Assembly: GCA_026399475.1 (NCBI GenBank)
Contig: JAPLQY010000014.1
Location: 17,396 to 81,395, forward strand
Length of the DNA stretch: 64,000 nt
Direction of reading: 5' to 3'
Origin: Rhodocyclales bacterium
GTDB lineage: Bacteria; Pseudomonadota; Gammaproteobacteria; Burkholderiales; Rhodocyclaceae
Part shown: in pieces, positions 45,116-53,125 of the stretch
Layout of the letters: each line of letters opens with the position of its first letter
Numbering within the stretch: position 1 is the first letter of the stretch
Notes under the pieces: generated by a model
What the model saw: only the letters and a program-made list of their open reading frames with translations
What the model was told of the DNA's origin: nothing
Database searches by the model: none
Translations under genes and position numbers: made by a program

Positions 45116-45598
45116 TCAATGCGAATGCTTGTGCTCTGGCTCCGCCTTGCTCGCAGTAGCCAGGGGCTTTACCGGTGCCTTGATTTCGATCGTCGTGCGC
45201 TTCTTGTCCTTGCCTTCGACAACCAGGGTCACCGGCACGGTGTCGCCTTCCTTCATCTGCTGCTTCAGGTCCATCAGCATGACGTGATAGCCGCCAGGCT
45301 TCAGCTCGACGCTCTTGCCGGCGGGAAGTTCGAGGCCGTTGGGCAAGGCGCGCATTTTCATCACATCCTTGTCCATCGCCATTTCGTGCACCTCAACCAC
45401 GCCGGCGACCGGCGACTTGACTTCGACCAGGCGCGCGTCCTTGGCGGAAGTGATCTGCATGAAGGCCCCCGTCGCCTTTTGCTGCGAAACGGTAGCACGC
45501 ACCCAAGGGTCCTTGACCGTGACTTGGGCGTGGGCGGGAAGAACAAAGGCGGCGGAAACAAGTGCGGAAAATGCGGCAGCGCGAATAGTGCGATTCAT
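45116..45598 (-). CDS. PCu(A)C periplasmic copper chaperone
   Basis: A 160-residue chaperone with a signal peptide (AAFSALVSAAFVLPAHAQ). The PCu(A)C copper site is present: HEM, then M in DVMKMR, then HVM (GGYHVMLMDL), matching H(M)X10MX21HXM. A histidine-rich tail (EPEHKHSH) may add binding capacity. These proteins deliver Cu(I) in the periplasm, classically to cytochrome oxidase CuA. The ATG at 45598 has GGAG upstream; the frame is open further upstream without homology. Confidence 0.93.
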   Translation of the reverse strand: MNRTIRAAAFSALVSAAFVLPAHAQVTVKDPWVRATVSQQKATGAFMQITSAKDARLVEVKSPVAGVVEVHEMAMDKDVMKMRALPNGLELPAGKSVELKPGGYHVMLMDLKQQMKEGDTVPVTLVVEGKDKKRTTIEIKAPVKPLATASKAEPEHKHSH

Positions 45599-45699
45599 GA
45601 GGGCTCCTTGCGATGGGAATAGCCCCGCGACAGCGCGGGATGGTGATCCGAAGCGGACGCGCCTTGGCAGCCGCGCGGACCGGGCGAACTCTGTGACCT

Positions 45700-46104
45700 T
45701 CAGGCGCGCGCGGGTGGGCCGCGCGGCCGGTGCGCGGTCCGGACGGCAAGGGTCGGGCGCGCAACAGGGGGCGGATCGTGCGGGGTAGCGACGGCCGGCG
45801 CAGGCGCTACGCCGGGTGCAAGATCGGCGGTCAGCAACGGACCGCCGGTGGCGCACAGCTTGCAGCAGTCATGGGCTCCGCTTGCCGGCTGCGAACTGTC
45901 GCCGCGAGTCTGTGCCGGATCAAGCCTGGACAGGCCATGGCTGGTGCACACTTCGGCGACAAAGCTGTCGCCGCTGCCGGTACTCGCACTCGCCCGAACC
46001 AAACCCGTGCCGGCCAGCCCGTGCAGAACCACGGCCAGCAGGCCGAGGAACAGCAGCCAGGCAGTGCGGCGGCGAAACGACATGAGGTGGGCGTATGCAG
46101 ACAT
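45700..46104 (-). CDS. Second DUF2946-like protein (copper-locus associated)
   Basis: A 134-residue protein with an N-terminal helix (TAWLLFLGLLAVVLHGLAG), the DUF2946-type motif HDCCKLC, and a proline/arginine-rich tail. It is the first gene of the minus-strand copper/TonB block, divergent from gmk across 64 bp. An ATG seven codons downstream (MSFRRRTAW) is an alternative start. The role is unknown; metal binding by the cysteine cluster is plausible. Confidence 0.7.
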   Translation of the reverse strand: MSAYAHLMSFRRRTAWLLFLGLLAVVLHGLAGTGLVRASASTGSGDSFVAEVCTSHGLSRLDPAQTRGDSSQPASGAHDCCKLCATGGPLLTADLAPGVAPAPAVATPHDPPPVARPTLAVRTAHRPRGPPARA

Positions 46105-46168
46105 GGGCCGCGTATACTAGTACAGTCCGCGCTTGCGCAGCATTGACTTAACTCAAGCCTTGAAGACC

Positions 46169-46786
46169 ATGATTACCGGTACCCTGTTTATCGTTGCAGC
46201 GCCCTCCGGCGCCGGCAAGACCACGCTGGTGGGCCGCCTGCTGGCGGACGATCCGCACGTGCAGCACTCGATCTCCTTCACCACCCGCGCTGCGCGCCCC
46301 GGCGAGCAGAACGGCCGCGAATATAATTTCATCGACGTGCAGCAGTTTCTCGCCATGCGCGAGCGCGGCGAGTTCGCCGAATGGGCGGAGGTACACGACA
46401 ATTTTTACGGCACCTCGCGCAACTGGCTCGTGCAGCGCATGCAGGAAGGCTGCGACATGCTGCTGGAAATCGACTGGCAGGGCGCGCAACAGATGCGCCG
46501 GCAGTTTCCCGAGGCGGTGAGCATTTTCATCCTGCCGCCGTCGATCGCCGAACTGGAGCGCCGGCTGCGCGGCCGCGGCTCGGATAGTGAAGATGTCATA
46601 GCGCGCCGGGTGGCTGGCGCTTATGGCGAAATGCGTCACGTAGGCGAGTTCGATTTTGTTATAATCAACAATGACTTGGATGTGGCGCTCGGCGAGCTCA
46701 AGGCCGCTGTGCGTGCTTCGCGTCTGCGTTTCCCGCGTCAGCGCGCCCGCCACCCCGACGTATTCCGTTTTCTTGATCAGGACTGA
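46169..46786 (+). CDS. gmk: Guanylate kinase
   Basis: A 205-residue enzyme that phosphorylates GMP to GDP. It has the P-loop [10 protein letters not shown], the GMP-binding [19 protein letters not shown], and IDWQGAQQM. The ATG at 46169 is the standard start. rpoZ follows after 5 bp and spoT shortly after, the widely conserved gmk-rpoZ-spoT arrangement that links GTP supply and (p)ppGpp signalling. Confidence 0.97.
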   Translation: MITGTLFIVAAPSGAGKTTLVGRLLADDPHVQHSISFTTRAARPGEQNGREYNFIDVQQFLAMRERGEFAEWAEVHDNFYGTSRNWLVQRMQEGCDMLLEIDWQGAQQMRRQFPEAVSIFILPPSIAELERRLRGRGSDSEDVIARRVAGAYGEMRHVGEFDFVIINNDLDVALGELKAAVRASRLRFPRQRARHPDVFRFLDQD

Positions 46787-46791
46787 ACCCC

Positions 46792-46998
46792 ATGGCCCGT
46801 GTCACCATTGATGATTGCATCAAGCTCATTCCCAACCGCTTTCAGCTCACCCTGGCGGCTACCTACCGTGCCCGCCAGCTCACGCTGGGCAGCACGCCGC
46901 TGGTCGATCCGGGTCGCGACAAGCCGACCGTCGTTGCCCTGCGCGAAATCGCCAGCGGCAAGGTCGGCGTCGAAATTCTCAACCGCAACGCGCCGTAA
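46792..46998 (+). CDS. rpoZ: RNA polymerase omega subunit
   Basis: A 68-residue omega subunit ([20 protein letters not shown]), matching the usual short betaproteobacterial form. It assists RNA polymerase assembly and forms part of a ppGpp-binding site. It lies between gmk (5 bp) and spoT (23 bp) in one operon. Confidence 0.97.
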   Translation: MARVTIDDCIKLIPNRFQLTLAATYRARQLTLGSTPLVDPGRDKPTVVALREIASGKVGVEILNRNAP

Positions 46999-47021
46999 GA
47001 ATCATGCGAACGGGGTGAAAC

Positions 47022-49292
47022 GTGACGGCACCGCCGCTTATGTCGACCCCGTCGCCTTCGGCACCCGCCCCCATTGATGCGATGGACCCCGGCGTGGTGC
47101 CGGGCGCCCTCGACGAGCCGCCGCTGATTTCGGCGGACATGCATCCGCCGGTCGACCTGGCCGAAGATCTGGAGCACTTCAACGCCCGGCTGGCCACCTA
47201 TCTGCAGCCCGAGGAAATCACCCGCATCGGCGCCGCCTATGTGTTTGCCAACGCGGCGCACCGCGGCCAGATGCGCATCAGCGGCGCGCCCTACATTTCC
47301 CATCCGCTGGCCGTGGCAGAAACGCTGGCCGGCTGGCATCTCGACCCTCACGCCCTGATTGCCGCGCTGCTGCATGACGTGATGGAAGACACGGCGATCA
47401 CCAAGGAACAGATCGCCGAACGTTTCGGCAAGGTCGCGGCCGACCTGGTCGATGGCGTCTCCAAGCTCGACCGGATCGAGCATCAAAGCTTCGAGGAGGC
47501 CCAGGCCGAAAACTTCCGCAAGATGCTGCTGGCCATGGCGCGCGATGTGCGCGTCATCCTGATCAAGCTGGCCGATCGGCTGCACAACATGCGTACGCTC
47601 GACGCCATGCGGCCCGAGAAGCGGCGGCGGATCGCGCGCGAGACGCTCGACATCTATGCCCCGATCGCCAACCGGCTGGGCTTGAACGCACTCTATCGCG
47701 AACTTCAGGAACTGGCTTTCCGGCATGCCCATCCGCTGCGTTACCGCGTGCTCTCGAAAGCCGTGAAAGGTGCGCGTGGCAACCGTCGCGAGGTGGTCAG
47801 CAAGATCCTCGAATCCATCCGCAAGGCATTGCCGGCCGCCGGCATCGATGCTGAGGTCATGGGTCGGGAAAAACATCTCTACGGCATTTATCGGAAGATG
47901 CGCGACAAGCACCTGAGCTTCTCGCAGGTGCTGGATATCTACGGCTTTCGCATCATCGTCAAGGATCGCCCCACCTGCTATCTGGCGCTGGGCGCGCTGC
48001 ATGCGCTGTACCAGCCGGTGCCGGGCAAGTTCAAGGACTACATCGCCATCCCCAAGGCCAATGGCTACCAGTCGCTGCATACGACGCTGATCGGGCCTTT
48101 CGGCACGCCGGCAGAAATCCAGATCCGCGATGCCAACATGCACCATGTTGCGGAATCCGGCGTCGCCTCGCACTGGCTGTACAAGGATGAAACGGCGCTC
48201 GACCAGTTGCAGAAGAAGACCCACAAGTGGCTGCAATCACTGGTCGAACTGCAGTCGACCACCGGCGATTCCTCGGAGTTTCTCGAGCACGTCAAGGTCG
48301 ACCTGTTTCCCAGCGAAGTCTACGTATTCAGTCCCAAAGGCAAGATTTTTGCGCTGCCGCGGGGATCGACCCCGGTCGACCTGGCCTACGCCGTGCATAC
48401 CGACATCGGCGACCGCTGCGTCGCCTGCCGCATCAATTTCGAGACCATGCCGTTGCGCACGGAACTGCGCAATGGCGATCGCGTCGAGATCGTCACCGCG
48501 CCGAACGCCGCGCCCAATCCGGCCTGGCTCGGCTATGTCAAGAGCGCGCGGGCGCGCTCCAAGATCCGCCACTTTCTCAACACGCAACAGAATGCCGAGT
48601 CTGCCGCGCTCGGCGAACGTCTGCTGGCGCATGCCTTGCGCGACCTGGGCCTGGCCCTGGCCAAGCTGCCCGCCCAGGCCTGGGACCGCTTCAAGCGCGC
48701 CTCGGGCGCCCGCTCCGAGCGCGCCGTGCTGGCCGATATCGGCCTTGGCAAGCGCCTGCCAGCCATCGTCGCGCGGCGACTGGCAGAGGGCGTCGAGCCG
48801 GGCGCCACGGGAGTGGCCGCCGAAGGTCGCACGCAGCAAGCCATCCTGATTCACGGCGCAGAAGGCGTCGCGGTAAGACTCGGCAGCTGCTGCCGGCCGA
48901 TTCCCGGCGACCCGATCGTCGGCCTGATCCGCAAGGGCCAGGGCCTGGTGGTGCACACGCATGACTGCCCGGCCATCGCCAAGTTGCGCAGCGAGCGCGG
49001 CAACTGGATCGATGTCGAATGGGAGCCGGGCATCACCGGCATGTTCGAAGCCAGCATCCGTGTCGTGGTGCAGAACGTGCGCGGTGTGCTGGCGCGGCTC
49101 GCGGCCGGAATTGCCGAGACCGACTCGAACATCATCAACATCAGCATGGACGATGACAGCGGCAAGGCCACCACCCTGTTCTTCACGCTGCAAGTCACTG
49201 ACCGTGTCCACCTCGCCCGAATCCTGCGCGCCCTGCGGCGCGTGCCGGAAGTGGTGCGCATCACCCGTTACGTCGATCCGAAACAACACTAG
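47022..49292 (+). CDS. spoT: Bifunctional (p)ppGpp synthetase/hydrolase
   Basis: A 756-residue RelA/SpoT homologue with a GTG start. The HD hydrolase domain has an intact HDVMEDT, so it should degrade (p)ppGpp. The synthetase domain has YGFRIIVKD and GYQSLHTTL. A TGS domain (VYVFSPKGKIFALPRGSTPV) and a C-terminal ACT domain (about 690-756) follow. It balances the stringent response. An N-terminal extension of about 40 residues, proline/serine-rich, precedes the HD domain. Confidence 0.96.
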   Translation: MTAPPLMSTPSPSAPAPIDAMDPGVVPGALDEPPLISADMHPPVDLAEDLEHFNARLATYLQPEEITRIGAAYVFANAAHRGQMRISGAPYISHPLAVAETLAGWHLDPHALIAALLHDVMEDTAITKEQIAERFGKVAADLVDGVSKLDRIEHQSFEEAQAENFRKMLLAMARDVRVILIKLADRLHNMRTLDAMRPEKRRRIARETLDIYAPIANRLGLNALYRELQELAFRHAHPLRYRVLSKAVKGARGNRREVVSKILESIRKALPAAGIDAEVMGREKHLYGIYRKMRDKHLSFSQVLDIYGFRIIVKDRPTCYLALGALHALYQPVPGKFKDYIAIPKANGYQSLHTTLIGPFGTPAEIQIRDANMHHVAESGVASHWLYKDETALDQLQKKTHKWLQSLVELQSTTGDSSEFLEHVKVDLFPSEVYVFSPKGKIFALPRGSTPVDLAYAVHTDIGDRCVACRINFETMPLRTELRNGDRVEIVTAPNAAPNPAWLGYVKSARARSKIRHFLNTQQNAESAALGERLLAHALRDLGLALAKLPAQAWDRFKRASGARSERAVLADIGLGKRLPAIVARRLAEGVEPGATGVAAEGRTQQAILIHGAEGVAVRLGSCCRPIPGDPIVGLIRKGQGLVVHTHDCPAIAKLRSERGNWIDVEWEPGITGMFEASIRVVVQNVRGVLARLAAGIAETDSNIINISMDDDSGKATTLFFTLQVTDRVHLARILRALRRVPEVVRITRYVDPKQH

Positions 49293-49304
49293 GAAGAAAA
49301 CCTC

Positions 49305-49493
49305 ATGGCCCTCTACGAATCCGAGCACACCAAGTTCATGCGCGAATGGATGGGAAAGCACCCCGAAGAATTGCGGGAACAGCAAAAGGGGCGCGCCCTC
49401 TGGTGGGACAAGCCGGCGCAGTCGCTGGCTACGATGAAGAACAACGCCGCCGCGGACGTGCCGAACAAGGCTTACTACTACGACGCCAACTGA
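49305..49493 (+). CDS. DUF3460 family protein
   Basis: A 62-residue conserved betaproteobacterial protein (YESEHTKFMREWMGKHPE; RALWWDKP; KAYYYDAN), matching DUF3460. Function is unknown and no membrane or signal segment is seen. AGGAAG lies just upstream of the ATG. It is 12 bp after spoT on the same strand and convergent with modC. Confidence 0.88.
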   Translation: MALYESEHTKFMREWMGKHPEELREQQKGRALWWDKPAQSLATMKNNAAADVPNKAYYYDAN

Positions 49494-49505
49494 AACACCG
49501 ACACC

Positions 49506-50606
49506 TTATTCCACCGGCATCAGGTGGATGCGCTCCGCCAGCAGAGTGACGTTGGCGGACTGCCCGGGGCCGAGATTGTTGCGCAGGATGGTGTGGCTGG
49601 AGGCCTGAAATACCAGCGGTTGCGCCTCACCGGGAATGCTCAGCGTCAGCTGGGTGAAGCTGCCCATGCGCAGGGCTTCGGTGATGATTCCCGTCAGCGG
49701 ATTTTCCGCTTCACCGCGGCTGGGGTGATCCGGCCGATGCAGCAACACGCCTTCCGGCGGGATCACCCAATTCACAATGCTGCCAGGCGCGCATCCGCAC
49801 GGGGATTCGAGGGCGAGACGGCGACCGGCCCAATCGAGGCAGGGCCTGCCGTTCTCGATCCCCACCGTGCCGGAAAACAGGTTGCTAAGCCCGACCAGCC
49901 GCGCCACCGCAGGTGAGCACGGCCGCAACAGGACATCTTCTGGCGTGCCGGATTGCAGCGCCTTGCCGCGATGCAGGACCACCAGCCGGTCGGCGAGTTG
50001 CCGCGCCTCGTCCAGATCATGCGTTACCAGCACGATGGGAATCGCCAGTTCCCGGCGCAGACGCGCAAGCTCCTCCCGCAGCTTGCGGCGCGTCACCTGA
50101 TCGACCGCTGAAAACGGCTCGTCCATCAGCAGCACGCCTCCGCCGGTGCCCGCAGCGGCGCGCGCCAGCGCCCGAGCCAGCGCCACACGCTGCTGCTGGC
50201 CGCCGGACAACTGCGCCGGGCGGCGCGCGTCGAGGCCCTGCAGATGCACCCGCGCCAGCCAGTTGCGCGCCGTGGCGACGCGCTCTGTCGGCGGCACATC
50301 GCCGAGCGCGAGCATGACGTTGTCCAATGCGGAAAGATGCGGCAGCAACGAATAATTCTGGAACACCAAACCAACGCGCCGTTGCTGCGGCGGCAGGCTG
50401 AGCTCGCCGTCGAACCACGTCGCGCCATTGCAGCGGATCGCGCCCTGCGCCGCGCGATTCAGCCCGGCGATGCAGCGCAGCACGGTGGTCTTGCCACTGC
50501 CCGAGGGGCCTACCAGGGCGACCAGTTCGCCCGGCGCGCAGTCGAAGGCGCAGTCCAGAGGAATCGGTAACTGCTGCCGCAGTTCAACCTCGAGCGCGCC
50601 GCTCAT
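49506..50606 (-). CDS. modC: Molybdate ABC transporter ATP-binding protein
   Basis: A 366-residue ATPase with Walker A GPSGSGKTT, signature LSGGQQQRVALARALA and Walker B VLLMDEPFSAVD. A C-terminal MOP/TOBE-like regulatory domain follows (GIITEALRMGSFTQLTLSI), as in ModC. It energises molybdate uptake for Mo-enzymes. The start ATG lies 4 bp after the modB stop, so the order modA-modB-modC is tightly packed. Confidence 0.92.
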   Translation of the reverse strand: MSGALEVELRQQLPIPLDCAFDCAPGELVALVGPSGSGKTTVLRCIAGLNRAAQGAIRCNGATWFDGELSLPPQQRRVGLVFQNYSLLPHLSALDNVMLALGDVPPTERVATARNWLARVHLQGLDARRPAQLSGGQQQRVALARALARAAAGTGGGVLLMDEPFSAVDQVTRRKLREELARLRRELAIPIVLVTHDLDEARQLADRLVVLHRGKALQSGTPEDVLLRPCSPAVARLVGLSNLFSGTVGIENGRPCLDWAGRRLALESPCGCAPGSIVNWVIPPEGVLLHRPDHPSRGEAENPLTGIITEALRMGSFTQLTLSIPGEAQPLVFQASSHTILRNNLGPGQSANVTLLAERIHLMPVE

Positions 50607-50610
50607 CACG

Positions 50611-51279
50611 TCAATTGCCACGGCGGCCCACCTTGCGCGTGAGGAAATGCAGGCTGCCCACCGCAACGAAAGCGATCAGCACCAGCAGCAGCGACATGCG
50701 TGCCGCACCGGTGTCGTCGAAGGCCTGCACCCGATCGTAGATGGCGATCGACAGGGTCCGCGTCGCACCATCGAGATTGCCGCCGACCATCAGCACCACG
50801 CCGAATTCGCCCAGCGTATGGACGAAAGTCAGCACCATGGCGGAGGCCAGCCCCGGCCAGGCCAGCGGCAATTCCACCCGCCACAGCGTCTGCCAGCTTG
50901 ACAAGCCGCAGCACCAGGCCGCCTCGCGCGCTTCGCGCGGAATCGCCTCGAAGGCACGTTGCACCGGCTGCACGGCGAAGGGAATGTTGACCAGCAGCGA
51001 CGCCAGCAACAGCCCGTCGAATGAAAACACCAGGCTGCGCCCGGTCAGCGCCAGCCACGCCTGGCCCAGGGTGCCTTGCGGCGCAAAGACGCCAAGCAGG
51101 TAGAAGCCCAGCACGGTGGGCGGCAGCAGCAGCGGCAGGGTCACCAGCGCATCGATCAGCCCCTTGCCTGGAAAGCGCACCCACGCCAGCGGCCGCGCCA
51201 GCAGCACGGCCAGCGGCAGCAACAGCAGCGTAGTCATCACCGCCAGTTGCAGCGACAGGCCGAGTGCCGACCAGTCCAT
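50611..51279 (-). CDS. modB: Molybdate ABC transporter permease
   Basis: A 222-residue inner-membrane permease with five to six helices. It has the opening WSALGLSLQLAVMTTLLLLP, the EAA-type loop (FEAIPREAREAAWCCGLSSWQTLWRVELPLAW) and the family stretch TFVHTLGEFGVVLMVGGN. The ATG at 51279 shares one base with the modA stop (TGATG); a GTG one codon earlier is also possible. Confidence 0.93.
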   Translation of the reverse strand: MDWSALGLSLQLAVMTTLLLLPLAVLLARPLAWVRFPGKGLIDALVTLPLLLPPTVLGFYLLGVFAPQGTLGQAWLALTGRSLVFSFDGLLLASLLVNIPFAVQPVQRAFEAIPREAREAAWCCGLSSWQTLWRVELPLAWPGLASAMVLTFVHTLGEFGVVLMVGGNLDGATRTLSIAIYDRVQAFDDTGAARMSLLLVLIAFVAVGSLHFLTRKVGRRGN

Positions 51280-52118
51280 CACGGCACAGGCAAAGCGAAG
51301 CCGTTACGGGCCAGAATCGCCCGTGCCTGCGGCCCGCGCAGAAATTCTGCGAAGGCCCGCGCGGTGAGCCCCGCCCCGTTGACCAGCACCAGCGTCTGGC
51401 GCAGCGGCGTGTGCCAGTTTTCCGGCAGGGTGACGAAGGCGCCACGCGCGGCAAGTTCGGGCGCGCGCGCCAGCGAGAGCGGAATCAGGCCGGCCTGCGC
51501 CGCGCCGCTGGCGGCGAACTGCGCAGCCTGTGCGGCATTGTCGCCCAGCGCCAGCCGGTCCTGCACGGCCAGCCACAGCCCGCGTTTTTCCAGCACCTCG
51601 CGCGCGGCGCGGCCGTAGGGCGCGTGCTCCGGATTGGCAATCGCCAGGCGCTTCAGGCGACCATCGCCGACCGCAGCGGCGAAATCGGCCAGTTCGCGAT
51701 CAGCGCGAATCGGCGACCCCTGCGGCAGGAACAGGGCGAGACGCCCGGTGGCGTAGTGCATGCCGACACCATCGGCACGCTGTGCAGCAATCACCGGCTC
51801 GACAAAGCGCTCATCGGCGGCGAGGAACAGTTCGAAGGGCGCGCCCTGCACGATCTGGCGCGCGAAATTGCCTGAGGAGCCGAAGGACAACCTGAGCGGC
51901 GCACCGCCGCTGCGGGTAAAGGCGGCGACGATTTCGGGCAGGGCGAATTGCAGGTCGGCGGCGGCGGCGACATGCGGCGCTGCAGTCGGCGATGCGTCCT
52001 GCGCGAGCGTTCCCAACGAGACGCACAGCATTGGCACTGACAGCCCCGCAGCGAGCAGCGGGAAGGCAACAGCCAGTTCCCGCAACCGGCGAACAATCGG
52101 GAAAATCGTCAGATGCAT
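51279..52118 (-). CDS. modA: Molybdate-binding periplasmic protein
   Basis: A 279-residue substrate-binding protein of the ModA family. An unusually long N-terminal leader (about 40 residues, hydrophobic segment ELAVAFPLLAAGLSVPMLCV) precedes HVAAAADLQFALPEIVAAF and LSFGSSGNFARQIVQGAPFE, the standard ModA anion-binding loops. It captures molybdate or tungstate. First gene of modABC; no ModE gene or site was recognised nearby. Confidence 0.92.
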   Translation of the reverse strand: MHLTIFPIVRRLRELAVAFPLLAAGLSVPMLCVSLGTLAQDASPTAAPHVAAAADLQFALPEIVAAFTRSGGAPLRLSFGSSGNFARQIVQGAPFELFLAADERFVEPVIAAQRADGVGMHYATGRLALFLPQGSPIRADRELADFAAAVGDGRLKRLAIANPEHAPYGRAAREVLEKRGLWLAVQDRLALGDNAAQAAQFAASGAAQAGLIPLSLARAPELAARGAFVTLPENWHTPLRQTLVLVNGAGLTARAFAEFLRGPQARAILARNGFALPVP

Positions 52119-52175
52119 GTTGCGAGTCTAGCGAATACCAGACTGCGCCGGATAGCCAGGAGCGGAAAGATGAAC

Positions 52176-52523
52176 CTATTCGAACAGGATTGCTTCAATC
52201 CGCGCCACCACGTCATCAATAATCACCACCGGGACCGATTCTTTGAACTTCGCCTTGCGTACCCGCCAATCCAGAGATTTCAACTGGTGGCAATGGACTG
52301 CACCTTGCGTATCCGTGCCCGACCCCATTAGTGTGACCACCGTGCCATAAGTGCGGGCTGCCGCCGCGTCGCCTTGCGAGATGGGGCAGATCATCGCGAG
52401 CCCCCGGCTGTTAAAGACCTTGGCAGTCACCACCAAGCCAAAATGCGGCCCCTTCATTTCCTGCCCGGACGCCGGGTCGAATTGCAGATGCACAATGTCC
52501 CCGCGATCCGGCGTATAGGCCAT
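52176..52523 (-). CDS. MazF/PemK-family toxin
   Basis: A 115-residue toxin with the PemK/MazF fold (PDRGDIVHLQFDPASGQEMKG; GLVVTAKVFNSRGLAMICPI; GAVHCHQLKSLDW; IDDVVARIEAIL). It is an expected sequence-specific mRNA interferase. Its ATG shares a base with the antitoxin stop (TGATG), the usual coupled antitoxin-toxin order. Confidence 0.92.
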   Translation of the reverse strand: MAYTPDRGDIVHLQFDPASGQEMKGPHFGLVVTAKVFNSRGLAMICPISQGDAAAARTYGTVVTLMGSGTDTQGAVHCHQLKSLDWRVRKAKFKESVPVVIIDDVVARIEAILFE

Positions 52524-52768
52524 CAGAGCACCTCCTTGCCGACCGGCCTCATGGCATCCCAAGCTTCAACGCGAGGCAATTCACCCGGCATCTCAGCGAG
52601 CAAGTCTTTCAGCTTGTAGCGATGCTTGCGCGGAGCATTGACGGTCATGCGGGCACCTTCGAGAAGAAGGTCTACCTGCGATCCTTCCTGAAGCTGGTTC
52701 TGCTCGATAAAAGCTTTAGGGACGGTCATCACCAGCGAACCACCAGCGCGTCTAAGGGTTTGCAACAT
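52523..52768 (-). CDS. MazE/AbrB-family antitoxin
   Basis: An 81-residue antitoxin with an N-terminal swapped-hairpin AbrB domain (MLQTLRRAGGSLVMTVPKAF; NQLQEGSQVDLLLEG) and a C-terminal tail that should wrap the toxin (AEMPGELPRVEAWD). The ATG at 52768 has a GGGAGAGTGGAG purine stretch upstream. First gene of the pair, coupled to the MazF-like toxin. Confidence 0.9.
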   Translation of the reverse strand: MLQTLRRAGGSLVMTVPKAFIEQNQLQEGSQVDLLLEGARMTVNAPRKHRYKLKDLLAEMPGELPRVEAWDAMRPVGKEVL

Positions 52769-52793
52769 CTCCACTCTCCCACTTAATGGCAAG

Positions 52794-52826
52794 TACTATT
52801 TTAGTAGGACCGATAGTTATACACAA
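52794..52826 (-). promoter_or_regulatory. Predicted promoter/operator of the MazEF-like pair
   Basis: On the minus strand, -35 TTGTGT (52821-52826) and -10 TAAAAT (52798-52803) are 17 bp apart. A palindrome TACTA-TTT-TAGTA (52794-52806) covers the -10, a sensible place for antitoxin repression. Confidence 0.5.
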
Positions 52827-53055
52827 GTAGGATTTCTGGTTGGTGTTCGTAACGCCCAGGCCCGGATGGGCGGAATGGCAAACAACGGGAAGGCAATAGC
52901 AAACGCCCACAACAAGCGAATAATCCGGAAGACTAACTGGTCCATGCCTGCAGTCTGGCAAATGTCGGCTTGCACCGGATAACGCCCAATCCACTCCAGC
53001 GTCGACTTGCCTGACTGTCCGATTGACCGCTGCCGGACACCGCTGATCGTGGCCG
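52827..53055. other. Intergenic stretch with no recognised feature
   Basis: About 230 bp between the MazEF-like promoter and the terminator of the porin-cytochrome operon. I see no gene, tRNA, convincing promoter or repeat. Confidence 0.5.
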
Positions 53056-53086
53056 AAAAAAAACGGCCACCCGAAGGTGGCCGTTT
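53056..53086 (-). terminator. Rho-independent terminator of the MtrB/PioB-type gene
   Basis: An 11-bp perfect stem (AAACGGCCACC / GGTGGCCGTTT) with loop CGAA. On the minus strand it is followed by eight T residues. It lies about 40 bp after the porin stop and ends the decaheme/porin transcript. Confidence 0.9.
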
Positions 53087-53125
53087 AAGTCCTAGCTACA
53101 AGTAATCGGGGCTTCCCCTTTTGCC

